A stretch of 64,000 nucleotides of DNA. Source: Erythrophleum ivorense (Eukaryota > Streptophyta > Magnoliopsida > Fabales > Fabaceae). The notes below the pieces were generated by a model that had not been told where the DNA came from, searched no databases, and saw only the letters and a program-made list of their open reading frames with translations. Numbering within the stretch: the first letter of the stretch is position 1; every line of letters begins with the position of its first letter. Position numbers and translations under genes: made by a program. Location of the stretch: NCBI GenBank assembly GCA_026724425.1, contig JAIUCV010000001.1, forward strand, positions 4,226,001-4,290,000, read 5' to 3'. Shown here piece by piece: positions 26,211 to 37,249 of the stretch.

Positions 26211-26775
26211 CTTTCAATCGAACTACGTGGACTTTGATCCCTTCCATAGGGTACGTAGGCCCTAGGCTCTCATCCTAGGTCAAGTCCGCCTTTGTAAATA
26301 AAATATTTTTTTAAAAAAAATTCTCTTCTTTCCTTTTATTTCAATTATTAAATTTCTTTGCGTTTACTCTAACATTGATTTTCTTTTACACTTTTAACTT
26401 TATTTCCTTTAATTTCTTTATTCCTATTTTGCATGTGATTTGTAGGGAGAATTAAAATAGAATTTAGGCCATTTTTATTTTTGCACAACTGACTTAGGGT
26501 AACCGTTCTTAGTAACGGGTGTAGTGGGGTGTCTAACACCTTCCCCACTCACAAATGACTCCCAGATCTATTTTTTGATTTGTAGACCATTTTTTAAATA
26601 AAAAGGTTTTTCCAAAGTTTTGCTTTGTAAAAAATAAAATTTTGGTGGCGACTCCTGAACCCATATCCATTACTTTATCTTATTTCAATTTTTATTCCAT
26701 TTTTCAATTTCATTCGAAATTTTTCGAATTTCATTAAAAAGGCGCTACGCGGTCGCATTTTCGGGTGTGACAGTT

Positions 26776-26793
26776 TGGCGACTCCACTGGGGA
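26776..26793 (+). other. Primer-binding site
   Basis: TGGCGACTCCACTGGGGA begins four bases after the LTR end. It starts with TGG, complementary to the CCA end of a tRNA. From memory, Ogre-type elements use tRNA-Arg with a site of this type. I could not check it against tRNA sequences. Confidence 0.75.
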
Positions 26794-28311
26794 CCTTTGA
26801 GAGTCAAGCCCAATTTAAGTTAGCTGTGCAAAATATTATGGTCTTTCTTTTATTTTGGTTCCCCCTTTTGTTTGTTATTTGCCTCATATGGTTAGGGTAG
26901 ATAATATCTTTCACATGCTTGTTTTATACATTTTATTTTTCTTGTCTATATACATAATATGTGTAGGATAGATAACATGAGAAAGAAACCTTAAAATAAA
27001 TGACCATGTTTTTTATGTCTTACTTCTTGTTTTTGGCATGTGTATGTTTCTATCTCTTATTCTGTTGCTGTTTTTATTTCTGTTAATCTGCTTAGCAGAT
27101 GAGGGTAGGGTAGTTCATAGGATAAAGAGGTAAATGCCCTCCTCACACATGTCACGGACACAAAATTCTCACACACATTATGGGCCCTATACCCGGGTCT
27201 GAGTGTTCCTAGGTTAGCAAAGGTTTATATTGATTTCCCTGTGAAGCCTTGTGCTTCCTGAGGCTATCATGAAGACCTCGCCTACATTGTACCTTGTTAT
27301 ATGGATTGGACCTGTGTAGGATCTCTTTTCCTCTCAAGGTTGGGTTCATATAATAAGATCCTCATCTCACGGTGAGGGCAATTTGGGGACCAATGATTAG
27401 GGGTTATAGATCCACCAAAATTGGCACTGATAATCAAGCCATAGATACTTCCCAACCTAAGATCTATCCATATTAGGACAAAGGAGGGTGCTTCCAATCG
27501 CTTATATATCACATTCATGCATCCAATGATATCCATAGGGAAAGTGACGCATTGTCGCTATTTACTGGAATAATTAATGATATGCCATTGCACAATAGGA
27601 CATACATTGATTATAAGGAAAGTATGCATTAGCTAAACCAACCCTTATCTAGCGGGTTTCCGACCCCAAAAAGGCCATAATCGCATTCCTTAATCCCATA
27701 AAAGGGAGCTCATTCAACATACATTCATTCTCTTCACATATTCATAACATACTATGAAAGAAGATAAGATAAGCTAATAAACAATATCTAATCTATTTTC
27801 ATTAAAACAAACCTCCACAAAACGACGAATTCTCAATAAAAAGCGAGTATGTTCAGAATTTTGGATGATTATAAAATCCGCGGGTTTTGCATCGCCGATG
27901 GGCGGATGTAATGGCTTGACTAGAGATTTGAATCATTTTAAGGCATAAAATCGTGTAGAAGGGCATACTTCTCTCAGTTTAATTGCCACCTCTTATCTTT
28001 TATGGAGCAATAGGTTTCTCAAGAAAGAGAGCAACTTTTTCTATTACTTCTCATGTCGAGATATTACATCCGACGTCATAATGTGATTGTTAGTGGATCG
28101 TTATATTAACTTACTGAACACTTCAGTGTCAATTATGTAGGGAGTTATTCCTTCTTAAGTTGATCCTTACGCCTCTATTCTCTATGGAATAATAAATTCC
28201 TTGAGGATTTGGCAAGTTGTCAAGTTAACAATAATGATATGCCAGCTAACGAGTTTTGAACATTTTTGAAACAGTGGACGATTAACCGGATTGATAGGCA
28301 TAATATTGGTA
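26794..28311 (+). other. Untranslated leader of the Ogre-like element
   Basis: About 1.5 kb between primer-binding site and ORF1 without a long plus-strand frame. Long leaders are usual in Ogre/Tat elements. A packaging role is possible but nothing in the sequence shows it. Confidence 0.6.
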
Positions 28312-30288
28312 ATGGAACCTTTGGGCAATGGGCGATATCTAGATTCGAGGCAGACTGGCTTAGTCGCAACGGGAGTGAAGCTCAAAATCAAGGCGGAAGC
28401 TGAATCAGTCGAAAGTCTAGTTGCTTTAAGTGGGAAGTTGAATGGAAAGCATATCCGAGATTTTCGAAGGGATTATGGGGATATTCTAGACTTGCTCCGA
28501 ATACCAGTCCAGCCAGAAGCACTTTCTGCCTTGGCCCAGTATTGGGGTAGCTCACTAAGGTGTTTCACCTTCTCTACGTTCCAGATTACACCTACTCTAG
28601 AGGAATATGGGAGCTTCATGAATGCACCTGTAGGAAAAGATACCTCAGTTTATTACTATCCCGGACACTTACCGTCGAAGCGCGCAGTGGCTCAAATTTT
28701 AGGGGAAGATCCTAGTAAGGTCCAACTTCATCAGAGAGGACAAACTGAAGGTCTTTCAAGGAAGTATGTGGAAAGGCGTTTGGAGATCTTAGCTGAAAAA
28801 GGGGATTGGGTGACTTTTAAGAGGGTCCTCGCTTTAGCCATATATGGAGTGGTGTTATTTCCATCGGCCGTGGGAGTAATCGATTTGGCAGCCGTGAGTG
28901 TCCTATGGATGGTGGAAAACCATCGCGTAAATTTAGTGCCCGCAGTTTTAGCAGAAACGTTCCTGACATTGAGTTTTTGTCAACTGGAAAAGGGAGGAAA
29001 ATTAAAGTGTTGCTTACAGCTCCTCACAGTTTGGGTGTTCAATCATGTTCATGGGAGGAAGTATCAATTGGGTCAACGACATGACACCATCCACCACCCG
29101 ATTAGGGATTTCCTTAATTGTGAAGGTTCTGCTCTGTCGTCCCCAAGAATGACTCGTGATGATTGGGCTCAATCCCTTGGTCAGTTAGACGAAAACACAG
29201 TCTGGTGGAAGCTTGCTTGGTGGGAAAGCGAGGAAATCGTATACTGTTGCGGGGAATTCCTGAATGTACCTCTCATAAGCCCTCGAGGGTGCATCAACTA
29301 CAATCCATCGATTGTTCATCAACAGTTTGCATACAAGCAAGACATTCTATCTGAAGAGGCTACGCAGCTGGTTCATTTTTATCATAATGATCCGGAAGCT
29401 AAGACGCTTTGTCAAAAAATAAGAAATGCGTGGAGCCAAGTGATACGTAAAGGGAAATGTGAATTGGGCAAGCGAATTGTAGCTGCAACTAAAGAATATC
29501 AAGAGTGGTTGAAGGATAGAACAAAAGGGGCTAATCCTTCTTTTGGACCGAAAGATCCAATGCTCTGCAACGATCTGCGTGCGATTGATGAACAGTTAGC
29601 ACGACAAGTTGAAGAGAAAAAGGAAAAATTGAAGAGTTTGGAAGAAAGAAGACAAGAACGCCTGAGGAGTTTGAACCAAATGAGAAACGAATGTGCAGTG
29701 TTGCGAGCAGAGACCGATAGGGTGAAGAGGTATAAAGGAAGTAGGGGGACTGTCGAGGTGAAAAAGCTGAAAGAAGAAAATACAAGATTGAAAAGTATGA
29801 TTGAGGAAGCTCAACAACGTGTGACCGAAAATGAAAAGAAGATATATATTGGTAAGGCTCAGTTGATGAAGGTCCTTAAAGAAAAGGACGCACTAGAGAG
29901 GCAAATGCAGAAACTTGAATCTGGTGGGACTAGACATGAACTAAATATGCTGGCCAAGAAATTGGAACAAAAAATGAATGAAATATCCCTCATTAGAAGT
30001 GATAATGCTGCAATAGTGCAAAATTTGGTCGAACAACTTAATCAGCAAGCCGAGACAATGGACACGTGGAAGACACTCCATGCAGAGCAAGCCGCAGAAA
30101 AAGAAAGGTTCCGGTCCTGGTTCAGAAAATTGATTCTCTTGGCTGATGAGATCCTCCCTAGTTTCACAAGCACACTGAAAGCAGCTGAAGGTTCAACCAA
30201 CCCACTGAGTACACCAAAGGAAGTGACAGAATTTTTTATGTTATGCAAGGACATTGTAAATGAGTTGAAATACCTCAATAGCTGTTAA
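28312..30288 (+). CDS. Ogre-like ORF1 protein (DUF7745-type, coiled-coil C-terminus)
   Basis: A 658-residue intact frame upstream of gag. The first ATG is at 28312; the frame is open a little further upstream but only with non-ATG codons. Residues 1 to about 400 are a globular region with many Trp/aromatic positions (for example LAWWESEEIVYCCGEF and GLSRKYVERRLEIL). This matches the domain I know from plant annotations as DUF7745, found in this extra retrotransposon ORF. About residues 430-600 are a long heptad-rich coiled coil (EEKKEKLKSLEERRQERL…). The function is unknown; a role in particle or RNA handling is only inference. It has no stop or frameshift, unlike the protease part downstream. 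Confidence 0.8.
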   Translation: MEPLGNGRYLDSRQTGLVATGVKLKIKAEAESVESLVALSGKLNGKHIRDFRRDYGDILDLLRIPVQPEALSALAQYWGSSLRCFTFSTFQITPTLEEYGSFMNAPVGKDTSVYYYPGHLPSKRAVAQILGEDPSKVQLHQRGQTEGLSRKYVERRLEILAEKGDWVTFKRVLALAIYGVVLFPSAVGVIDLAAVSVLWMVENHRVNLVPAVLAETFLTLSFCQLEKGGKLKCCLQLLTVWVFNHVHGRKYQLGQRHDTIHHPIRDFLNCEGSALSSPRMTRDDWAQSLGQLDENTVWWKLAWWESEEIVYCCGEFLNVPLISPRGCINYNPSIVHQQFAYKQDILSEEATQLVHFYHNDPEAKTLCQKIRNAWSQVIRKGKCELGKRIVAATKEYQEWLKDRTKGANPSFGPKDPMLCNDLRAIDEQLARQVEEKKEKLKSLEERRQERLRSLNQMRNECAVLRAETDRVKRYKGSRGTVEVKKLKEENTRLKSMIEEAQQRVTENEKKIYIGKAQLMKVLKEKDALERQMQKLESGGTRHELNMLAKKLEQKMNEISLIRSDNAAIVQNLVEQLNQQAETMDTWKTLHAEQAAEKERFRSWFRKLILLADEILPSFTSTLKAAEGSTNPLSTPKEVTEFFMLCKDIVNELKYLNSC

Positions 30289-30732
30289 GTTTCAAAGAAT
30301 GCTGATGTAATGTATCCCTCGATACTGTGGTCTGAAAAGCAAGAATTGTATGTTCCTAATGGTTTAAGTGTGTCTCAAATGAATACAAAGACCTAAGCGT
30401 GTAGGGTCTTTAGTTCCCTCTCGTGTTAAGTGTCAACTTTGAGATTCTTATATGGGTTAATAAAATCCTTTAAGTATCAGAGGGCCCGATGTTCCTTTGC
30501 CAATTGTGCCAAAACGGTTAAGCTAAATTAAAATCAAATATACACATATTACTGACGATAATAATTAAACAAGAGAAATATTTTTTTTTAATACCACTAA
30601 ATTTGTTTTTTCTTCAGAAAAAAGAACAGTAAGGGTCAAATACAGAAAGACAATATTGCGCCTCCGAAACGTGTCCCATCTAACCAGACTCGTCCCACAA
30701 GGATATATGACACGCGTTCAAGAGCTAGGCTT

Positions 30733-33150
30733 ATGGAGGAGCATCAAAGGGAAGGTAGTCAGAGAGCTGAGGAGGACACAGTCGCCTTGAATAATCGCAT
30801 TACAACCATGGAGAACCAGATGGCTCAAATGAGCGAGATAATGAAGATGTTGTTGGAAGCCTTCAAAGGAAAAGGCATTGATAACTCCCCTAGTGCCTCT
30901 AGTCATCCACCCGTTGCTGCACAAGTGGGGGGAAGTTCGCCTGAAGTGGTTATAACTGAGGCACAATCTAATCGAGTGCCGGGTCCTGGGTTGCAGCAGA
31001 AGAGTACACAAGAGGCTCCTATGATAGTGGCTGATAAACAGTTTCTCCACGATGAGGCAAAGGATATGCACGAGTTCCCTGGATATGATGACACATACAC
31101 CTTCCAGATTCTTACGGCAGATGACAAAGGGAAAAATAATGACGCCAAGGAGGACTGGGAAAGAGAATTGGGGGAAGTCAGGGACCAACTGCGTGATTTA
31201 CAAGGTCCAACCACATGGGGGTCATTGGATATGGAAGAGTTATGCTTAACTCCCGGAGTGTCCATTCCAAAAAAGTTCAAAGTTCCTAACTTCGACAAGT
31301 ATGATGGCTCTGGCAACCCAATCTACCACCTTAAGTCATACTGCACAAAAATGACTGTTTGGTCAAGGGACGAAAAGTTCTTGATAAATTTCTTCCCAGA
31401 GAGTTTGACTGGGTCTGCTTTACTGTGGTATATGCAGTTAGACCATTCCAAAATTCGCAAGTGGAGAGATCTCACCAATGTTTTTATGAAGCAATACAAG
31501 TTCAACCTTGACACCGCTCCAACTAGGGAGCAGCTGAAAAGAATGAGTAAAAAACTAACTGAGTCGTTCAAAGAGTATGCACAGAGATGGAGATTAATGG
31601 CTTCACAAGTTCAGCCTCCGATGATTGGGTCCGAATTCTGCTCATATTTTATTCGGACACTATCCGATCCGTTTTACAAGATCATGTTGGGAACTCACGT
31701 TACCGACTTTGCTGATTTAATCAAGGTTGGGGAGAGAATTGATGCGGACATCCGAGACGGAAAGCTCACATCCCCTTTGATGGAAGGCGGATTCAGGAAG
31801 GGTCAAGGTATGAAGAAGAAAGAGGGAGAGGTAAGCTACGTTCAACCTACAAGACTATTCCAGCACCAACCTGTGTCCTACCAGATTGGTAGGGGAGGCG
31901 AAGGCCAAAATCAACATGGACCAGTTATAAATGGACCTAGGCAACAAGAGAGGGGAGTTAATGTGCGGCCAAGGGACAATCGTCCGTGGCCTAATTTCAG
32001 CTCAACTAACGCGGAGTTGTATCAGAAATTATTAGAAGCAAAACTTATAGGGCCACGGTACGTGAAAGCATTGCAACCACCGTACCCAACTTGGTATAAC
32101 CCCAATGTCTCTTGTGAGTACCATATGGGAGTCTCGGGACACTCAATTGAGAATTGCACAACTTTCAAGAAGAACGTGTTGGATTTGATCGAGTCCAACC
32201 ATATCCAGCTTAAGTCCGGAGAAAATTCAACAATAGCTACCAATCCCCTGCCTAGTCATGAGCGACAAGTGAACGCCATCGAAGATGAGTCAGAATTTTC
32301 TAAGAGCCTTGATACCATTAAGTTACCCTTGAGGACTCTAGTAGTCAACCTCCGATTAGCTGGGTATATGTTGGAATTGCCATCAGAAAAGCACGTCACT
32401 GGGCCGCAAGCCATATTTTGTGATTACCACCAACAAAATACAGATCATGACATCAAGAACTGTGTAGAGTTCCAGAAGGCATTGAAAGAATTGATGATCT
32501 TAGGTGTTGTGGTTGTGGGAAAGTCTGAAGAAGAAATTTGTGTAACAAATGAGAGATATGTTAATATTGTTATTCCTACTAAACAGTTGAGAACAATTAC
32601 TTTAACAGTCGACGAGCCTTCTTCAACAACAGTCCCGTTCATTCCAAAACAATCGCCAGTGATTATTAACATGCCAGCCCCTTTTCCATATGAGAGTGAT
32701 CGGGCCGTACCTTGGAGATATAAGGAGGGCATCGAGCTACCCTTGCATCAAACGGTGGTCGCCAAAGCAGAAGGAGAACCCGTCACCAACATAGCCGAGA
32801 GTAGGAGGGTTACCCGAAGTGGTAGAGTCTATGCCCCTACAAATGCTGACCAATACCTAAAGGGAAAGGGCATTGATGCTAATGATCAGAGAGAGGGAAG
32901 AGAGGATGGCACTGACGAAGAATTCCTAAAGATCATGAAGCAGAGTGAATACAATGTAGTGGAACAATTGAAGAAGACCCCAGTTCGAATTTCGATGTGG
33001 TCCTTAGTCATGAGCTCGGAGGTGCATCGCCGGGCTCTGCAAAAAGTTCTGGAGGAAGCGTTTGTGCGACCTGATGTTACCCCAGAAAAGGTCGCTAGTG
33101 TGATGAATATCGTTAAGACCACCTCTGCCATCTCATTCTCCGAAGAATAA
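30733..33150 (+). CDS. Gag protein of the Ogre-like element
   Basis: An 805-residue frame from ATG 30733, with the frame open further upstream. The N-terminus has a short coiled coil (NNRITTMENQMAQMSEIMKM). Roughly residues 180-350 carry the retrotransposon Gag capsid pattern (FDKYDGSGNP, SLTGSALLWY, SFKEYAQRWR). Two zinc-knuckle-like motifs follow (CEYHMGVSGHSIENC and CDYHQQNTDHDIKNC). The frame ends in TAA at 33148-33150, and the protease region continues in the same frame right after it. In many relatives gag and pro are one polyprotein, so this stop may be a lesion or a readthrough point. Confidence 0.85.
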   Translation: MEEHQREGSQRAEEDTVALNNRITTMENQMAQMSEIMKMLLEAFKGKGIDNSPSASSHPPVAAQVGGSSPEVVITEAQSNRVPGPGLQQKSTQEAPMIVADKQFLHDEAKDMHEFPGYDDTYTFQILTADDKGKNNDAKEDWERELGEVRDQLRDLQGPTTWGSLDMEELCLTPGVSIPKKFKVPNFDKYDGSGNPIYHLKSYCTKMTVWSRDEKFLINFFPESLTGSALLWYMQLDHSKIRKWRDLTNVFMKQYKFNLDTAPTREQLKRMSKKLTESFKEYAQRWRLMASQVQPPMIGSEFCSYFIRTLSDPFYKIMLGTHVTDFADLIKVGERIDADIRDGKLTSPLMEGGFRKGQGMKKKEGEVSYVQPTRLFQHQPVSYQIGRGGEGQNQHGPVINGPRQQERGVNVRPRDNRPWPNFSSTNAELYQKLLEAKLIGPRYVKALQPPYPTWYNPNVSCEYHMGVSGHSIENCTTFKKNVLDLIESNHIQLKSGENSTIATNPLPSHERQVNAIEDESEFSKSLDTIKLPLRTLVVNLRLAGYMLELPSEKHVTGPQAIFCDYHQQNTDHDIKNCVEFQKALKELMILGVVVVGKSEEEICVTNERYVNIVIPTKQLRTITLTVDEPSSTTVPFIPKQSPVIINMPAPFPYESDRAVPWRYKEGIELPLHQTVVAKAEGEPVTNIAESRRVTRSGRVYAPTNADQYLKGKGIDANDQREGREDGTDEEFLKIMKQSEYNVVEQLKKTPVRISMWSLVMSSEVHRRALQKVLEEAFVRPDVTPEKVASVMNIVKTTSAISFSEE

Positions 33151-34053
33151 ATTGTGGGGACGTCTGCTAACCAATCTAAGGCCTTGCACATAACTTTGAA
33201 ATGCAATGGTTTTGTAGTCGCGAAGGTCTTAATTAATGGAGGGTCGGCACTCAATGTTCTGCCATTAATTACTTTTGAGCAGTTAGCAATAGGGACCTCA
33301 CATATTGAAAAAAATGATATGGTGGTCAGAGCGTTCGATGGTTCTAAAAGAGCGGTGATTGGCACCATCTGCCTGCCTCCGGAAATTAGACCAAAGCTCT
33401 TTACAGTGGATTTTCAGGTAATGGACATTGATCCATCTTACACGATGCTGCTTGGGAGGCCGTGGATCCACTCTGCCCGTGCTGTTCCTTCGACTGTTCA
33501 TCAAAGGGTCAAATTCATTGACGAAGGAAGGATAATCACCATTAAGGGAGAAGAGGAGATCATATTGAGTAAACCCAGTTCACTGCCATATATCGAAGCT
33601 GCTGAACAAGAAACAGAAATGCCGTTTCAAGGCCTAGAAGTGGATGGGCCCAAGCCTACCACCGGAAATGTTAATCAGATCGTGATGAAAATGTTGAAAA
33701 AGAATGGGTTCCAATCTGGAAAAGGGCTGGGGATACAGCTGCAAGGAATTGAACGGCCTATTACTCTCCCGGAAAATCCTAAGCGTCAAGGATTAGGATA
33801 TGATACTTTATTGCTGGACCAACCGAGAGTACAATCAAACATAAAGGGGAACAAAGGCCAAGAGAAGCAGAAAATTCCTCATATTAGGGAAACTTTTCCA
33901 AGTCCTTCAGAGGTCATGAATCGCCCGAGCGTTTCAATGGTTGACAACGGCGCCGTGCAAAGAATTAAGGCTTGGATCATGGTCGATGACTCCGGGAAAA
34001 GATTGGATAACTGGGAAATTAAAGATATCACTGATGTCGTAACTTTAGAGTAA
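33151..34053 (+). pseudogene. Protease plus G-patch region of the Ogre-like polyprotein, catalytic Asp replaced
   Basis: Same frame as gag, just after its TAA, with no ATG at its head. The retropepsin pattern is clear: the active-site strand reads LINGGSALNVLP and the later flap/LGRPWIH motif reads MLLGRPWIH. At the position where retropepsins have the catalytic Asp the codon is AAT (Asn, 33235-33237). Downstream is a G-patch-like segment (NGFQSGKGLGIQLQGIERP… and KRQGLGYD). The frame ends at 34053, about where relatives have the intron before RT. With the missing Asp and the upstream stop it is probably non-functional. Confidence 0.75.
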
Positions 34054-34290
34054 TTGTTATGATCACGTGGTTCCTTTGTTTTTAATTTGTTTAAGACATT
34101 TCTTTTTGCAATTTCAATCAGTACCTTCTGAATGATAGTGGTATTTTGCTAATGAATTTAAAGTCCTTGGATATCCTACATTCTCTTTCTTCGCATTTTC
34201 TAGCTTGTTTATTTGCATTTTTATTTCTTCCCCCAGGAAATCGTTTTCCTCGGGACTCCTGTCCAACGCAGAAGTCCCTGAGTCCCCACT
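34054..34290 (+). other. Remnant of the Ogre intron 3' end and deletion junction
   Basis: A T-rich run ends in TTATTTCTTCCCCCAG at about 34221-34236, a strong 3' splice site, where Ogre elements are known to have an intron between pro and RT. Only about 54 bp of presumed exon follow before the sequence switches at 34291 into LTR position 1352. RT, RNase H, integrase, polypurine tract and the LTR start are therefore missing. Confidence 0.65.
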
Positions 34291-37249
34291 GTAGCTTGTG
34301 TCTGGGCATGATTTGGGCTGGGACATGATTGCTGAACAATTTGTCATTTAAAGGGGTTACTTCGTCCTTTGTCTCACTAGAAATACATTAGGAGTTTCCC
34401 CCCTGAAAATACTGGTAATATTGTATATAGAAGAGGATTAGAATGTCCTGAGAAGGTAAAACCTATTTTAATTTGAAACCTGAATATTGAATTAGGAGGA
34501 GATGCTAAAAAAAAAAACACGGCCTAAATGATAATGATCCCATCGGGTTAAGGATTCTGTACAATGGGACGACGTCCCTGTAAGTTTAGAATGTACATTT
34601 TTGGTGGATTTCTTAAAGTCATATTACCTATATTCTTTCTGCTTTTATTGATGACTCGGGTTGATTGATGGAGCCAATGGAAAGTATAGATTCGTAATTC
34701 AGGGAGTATATCCTTCCAGCCGACGGAAAAAATGGCGCAGGGGGGTATGTAATCTGCGTCGCTTTTAAGAAAAGAATTGCAATTTGTGTAGCTTTTGATT
34801 GTGTATTATCAAGCATTGTAAATATACTCAAAGATCATGTATGGAAATATGGAAATATAGCTGCACACCTAGCACACACATCAAGCTATTATTTCGATTT
34901 GTATTTTTAGATAATGCTGTGTGGGATTTCATATCCCCCTAAGCAACCAGGGACAGGCCAAAAGGCCATGTGTGGCAATAAGCCTCCATGATGCCTTTTG
35001 GACTTTGGATAGATCTAGTTTTTTTTTTTATTTTGGGCTCCAATAGCCCCGTTCAAAAGTTTTCAAAAAAAAAACGTTTTGGGCTTCTAGCCCTATCCGA
35101 AGTATTCAAAAAAAAAATGCTTTTGGGGCTCCCATGGCCCCATTCTAAAGATTTCAAAAAAAAACGCTATTGGGCTCCTAGCCCTATTCGAAGTATTCAA
35201 AAAAATAAAAAAAAAATAAAAATGCTTTTGGGCTCCCATGGCCCCATTCTAAAGATTTCAAAAGAAAAAGTGTTTTGGGCTTCTAGCCCTATTCAAAGAA
35301 ATCTAAAAATACTTTTGGGCTCCAATGGCCCCATTCTAAAGATTTCACAAAAAAAAGGGGGAAGTTCAAAACAAAAATAGAATTGAAAAAAGAAAACCAA
35401 GGTAAAAGAAGAAAAAAAATATAAAAGGAACAAAATAAAAAAAAAAGTCAAAACAAAACCAATCAAAATTTAAAAATAAAGACAAAAGAAAAAATTAAGA
35501 ACAAATGTCATATCTAATAAAAGAATTTTATTGGAAAAATTAAAAAAATAGCAATAATAAAATAAGATAAAGAAACAAAATTAATTCTATCTTTTGCAAA
35601 TTAAAACATACCAACTAATACTAATTTTGTTTTTTTTTTTTTGTTTTTTTTGGCTAAAAGTAAAAGTAGTCTTTATGTTTTTCATCTTTTCACCTAATAA
35701 AAAAGGGGAAACAACAACAAAAAAATAGAAAAACAAAAATGATGAAAAAGGAAAAGTTGAAAATGTAAGAAAAGTAAAATTAAATTTATCTTTAACAAAT
35801 CAAAACACATTAACTAATTTTAAAGCCTGTTTTATTTGTTAAAGGAAAAATTAATTTTGGTTTTTTTTTACTTTTTCACCAAGAAAAAAAGAGAATGCAA
35901 AAAGGAGTGAATTAAAAATAAAAAAATAAACGAGGAAAAGAAAAAAAAACAAGAAACTCAAAAAATAAAAATAAAATAAAAACTAAATACCATAATAAAG
36001 CAAAAGACAATTCAAAACAAAGACAAAAAAGAATAAACAAAAAGAAGAAAAATGAAAAACAAAAACACAAAAACCAAAATGCTAAAAACTTAAAAATAAA
36101 ACAGAATAAGGCAAAGATTAAACAAAACAATAATAAAATAAGCAACAAAGAAAAGAAAATAAAAACATAAAACAACAACAAGAAAGAACAATTGAAAAAC
36201 AAAGGGAGAAAAGTGAATAAAAAAAAAATCAAGAAAATAAAAAGGAAATAGAAATCAAAAATTAAAAGACAATCCAAAACAAAACACAAAAATTTCTTTG
36301 GAAAAAGGAACAATTAAAAAGGGGAAAAGAGAATCAAAAATTAAGAAAACAAAAGGAAAACAAAACAAAACAAAAACAAAAATAAAAATAAAAATTGAAT
36401 GAAAAGCAAAAAAAAATGGTAAGAAAAGAGAGAGAAATTGAAAAGATAAAGGAAAGTAAAATCGTCTTTACTTTTAACAAATTAAAACACAATCAACCAA
36501 TTTCAAAATGGTTTTATTTGTTAAAAGGAAAGGTAAGTTTTAATTTCTTAGTCTTTTGGAAAAATAAAACAAAACAAAAACAAAAATAAAAATAAAATTG
36601 AATGAAAAGCAAAAAACAAAAACAAAAAAAAACATAACAAAATCAATTAAGAATTAAAAATCAAACATAAACAACAAATAAAAAAAAATAAAAAGCAAAA
36701 AACAAAAAACAAAAACAAACAAAACAAATCATCAACCAAATACAACTTTCAATCGAACTACGTGGACTTTGATCCCTTCCATAGGGTACGTAGGCCCTAG
36801 GCTCTCATCCTAGGTCAAGTCTGCCTTTGTAAATAAAATATTTTTTTTAAAAAAATTTCTCTTCTTTCCTTTTATTTCAATTATTAAATTTCTTTGCGTT
36901 TACTCTAACATTGATTTCCTTTTACACTTTTAACTTTATTTTCTTTAATTTCTTTATTCCTATTTTGCATGTGATTTGTAGGGAGAATTAAAATAGAATT
37001 TAGGCCATTTTTATTTTTGCACAACTGACTTAGGGTAACCGTTCTTAGTAACGGGTGTAGTGAGGTGCCTAACACCTTCCCCACTCACAAATGACTCCCA
37101 GATCCATTTTCTGATTTGTAGACCATTTTTTAAATAAAAAGGTTTTTCTAAAGTTTTGCCTTGTAAAAAATAAAATTTTGGTGGCGACTCCTGAACCCAT
37201 ATCCATTACTTTATCTTATTTCAATTTTTATTCCATTTTTCGATTTCAT
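34291..37249 (+). repeat. Truncated 3' LTR of the Ogre-like element
   Basis: Matches 23756-26713 nearly base for base, including the hairpin array (about 35035-35352) and the A-rich tract. It lacks the TGTGAACACC start with the TATA region and the final CGGGTGTGACA end. Differences from the 5' copy are mostly A-run length plus about 25 single-base changes, clustered toward the 3' end. Confidence 0.88.

Larger units (their letters stand above)
22405..26772 (+). repeat. 5' LTR of the Ogre-like element (4.37 kb)
   Basis: Starts TGTGAACACCGTATTTTGTC at 22405 and ends CGGGTGTGACA at 26772, the expected TG…CA ends, and is followed at once by a primer-binding site. It contains a GC-rich U3-like part with a TATA box (23070-23078), a tandem hairpin array (24509-24826), and a 1.4-kb tract made almost entirely of A with some C/G (about 24830-26210). 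The start was chosen because the same TGTGAA(C/T)ACCGTATTTTG sequence begins a second related LTR at 62239. Confidence 0.85.
22405..37249 (+). mobile_element. Tat/Ogre-like Ty3/gypsy LTR retrotransposon, deletion derivative lacking pol
   Basis: Order seen: 5' LTR (22405-26772), primer-binding site (26776-26793), leader, extra ORF1 (28312-30288), gag (30733-33150), protease plus G-patch (33151-34053), intron acceptor (near 34236), then directly a truncated 3' LTR (34291-37249). An extra ORF before gag, a very long LTR, and an intron between pro and RT are reported hallmarks of Ogre/Tat elements. No reverse transcriptase, RNase H or integrase motif lies between 34053 and 34291, so that whole block is deleted. 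The 3' LTR copy lacks the first about 1.35 kb and the last about 60 bp of the 5' copy. The shared 2.96 kb are nearly identical (about 25 substitutions by eye), so the insertion is young although the element is dead on its own. Confidence 0.88.
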
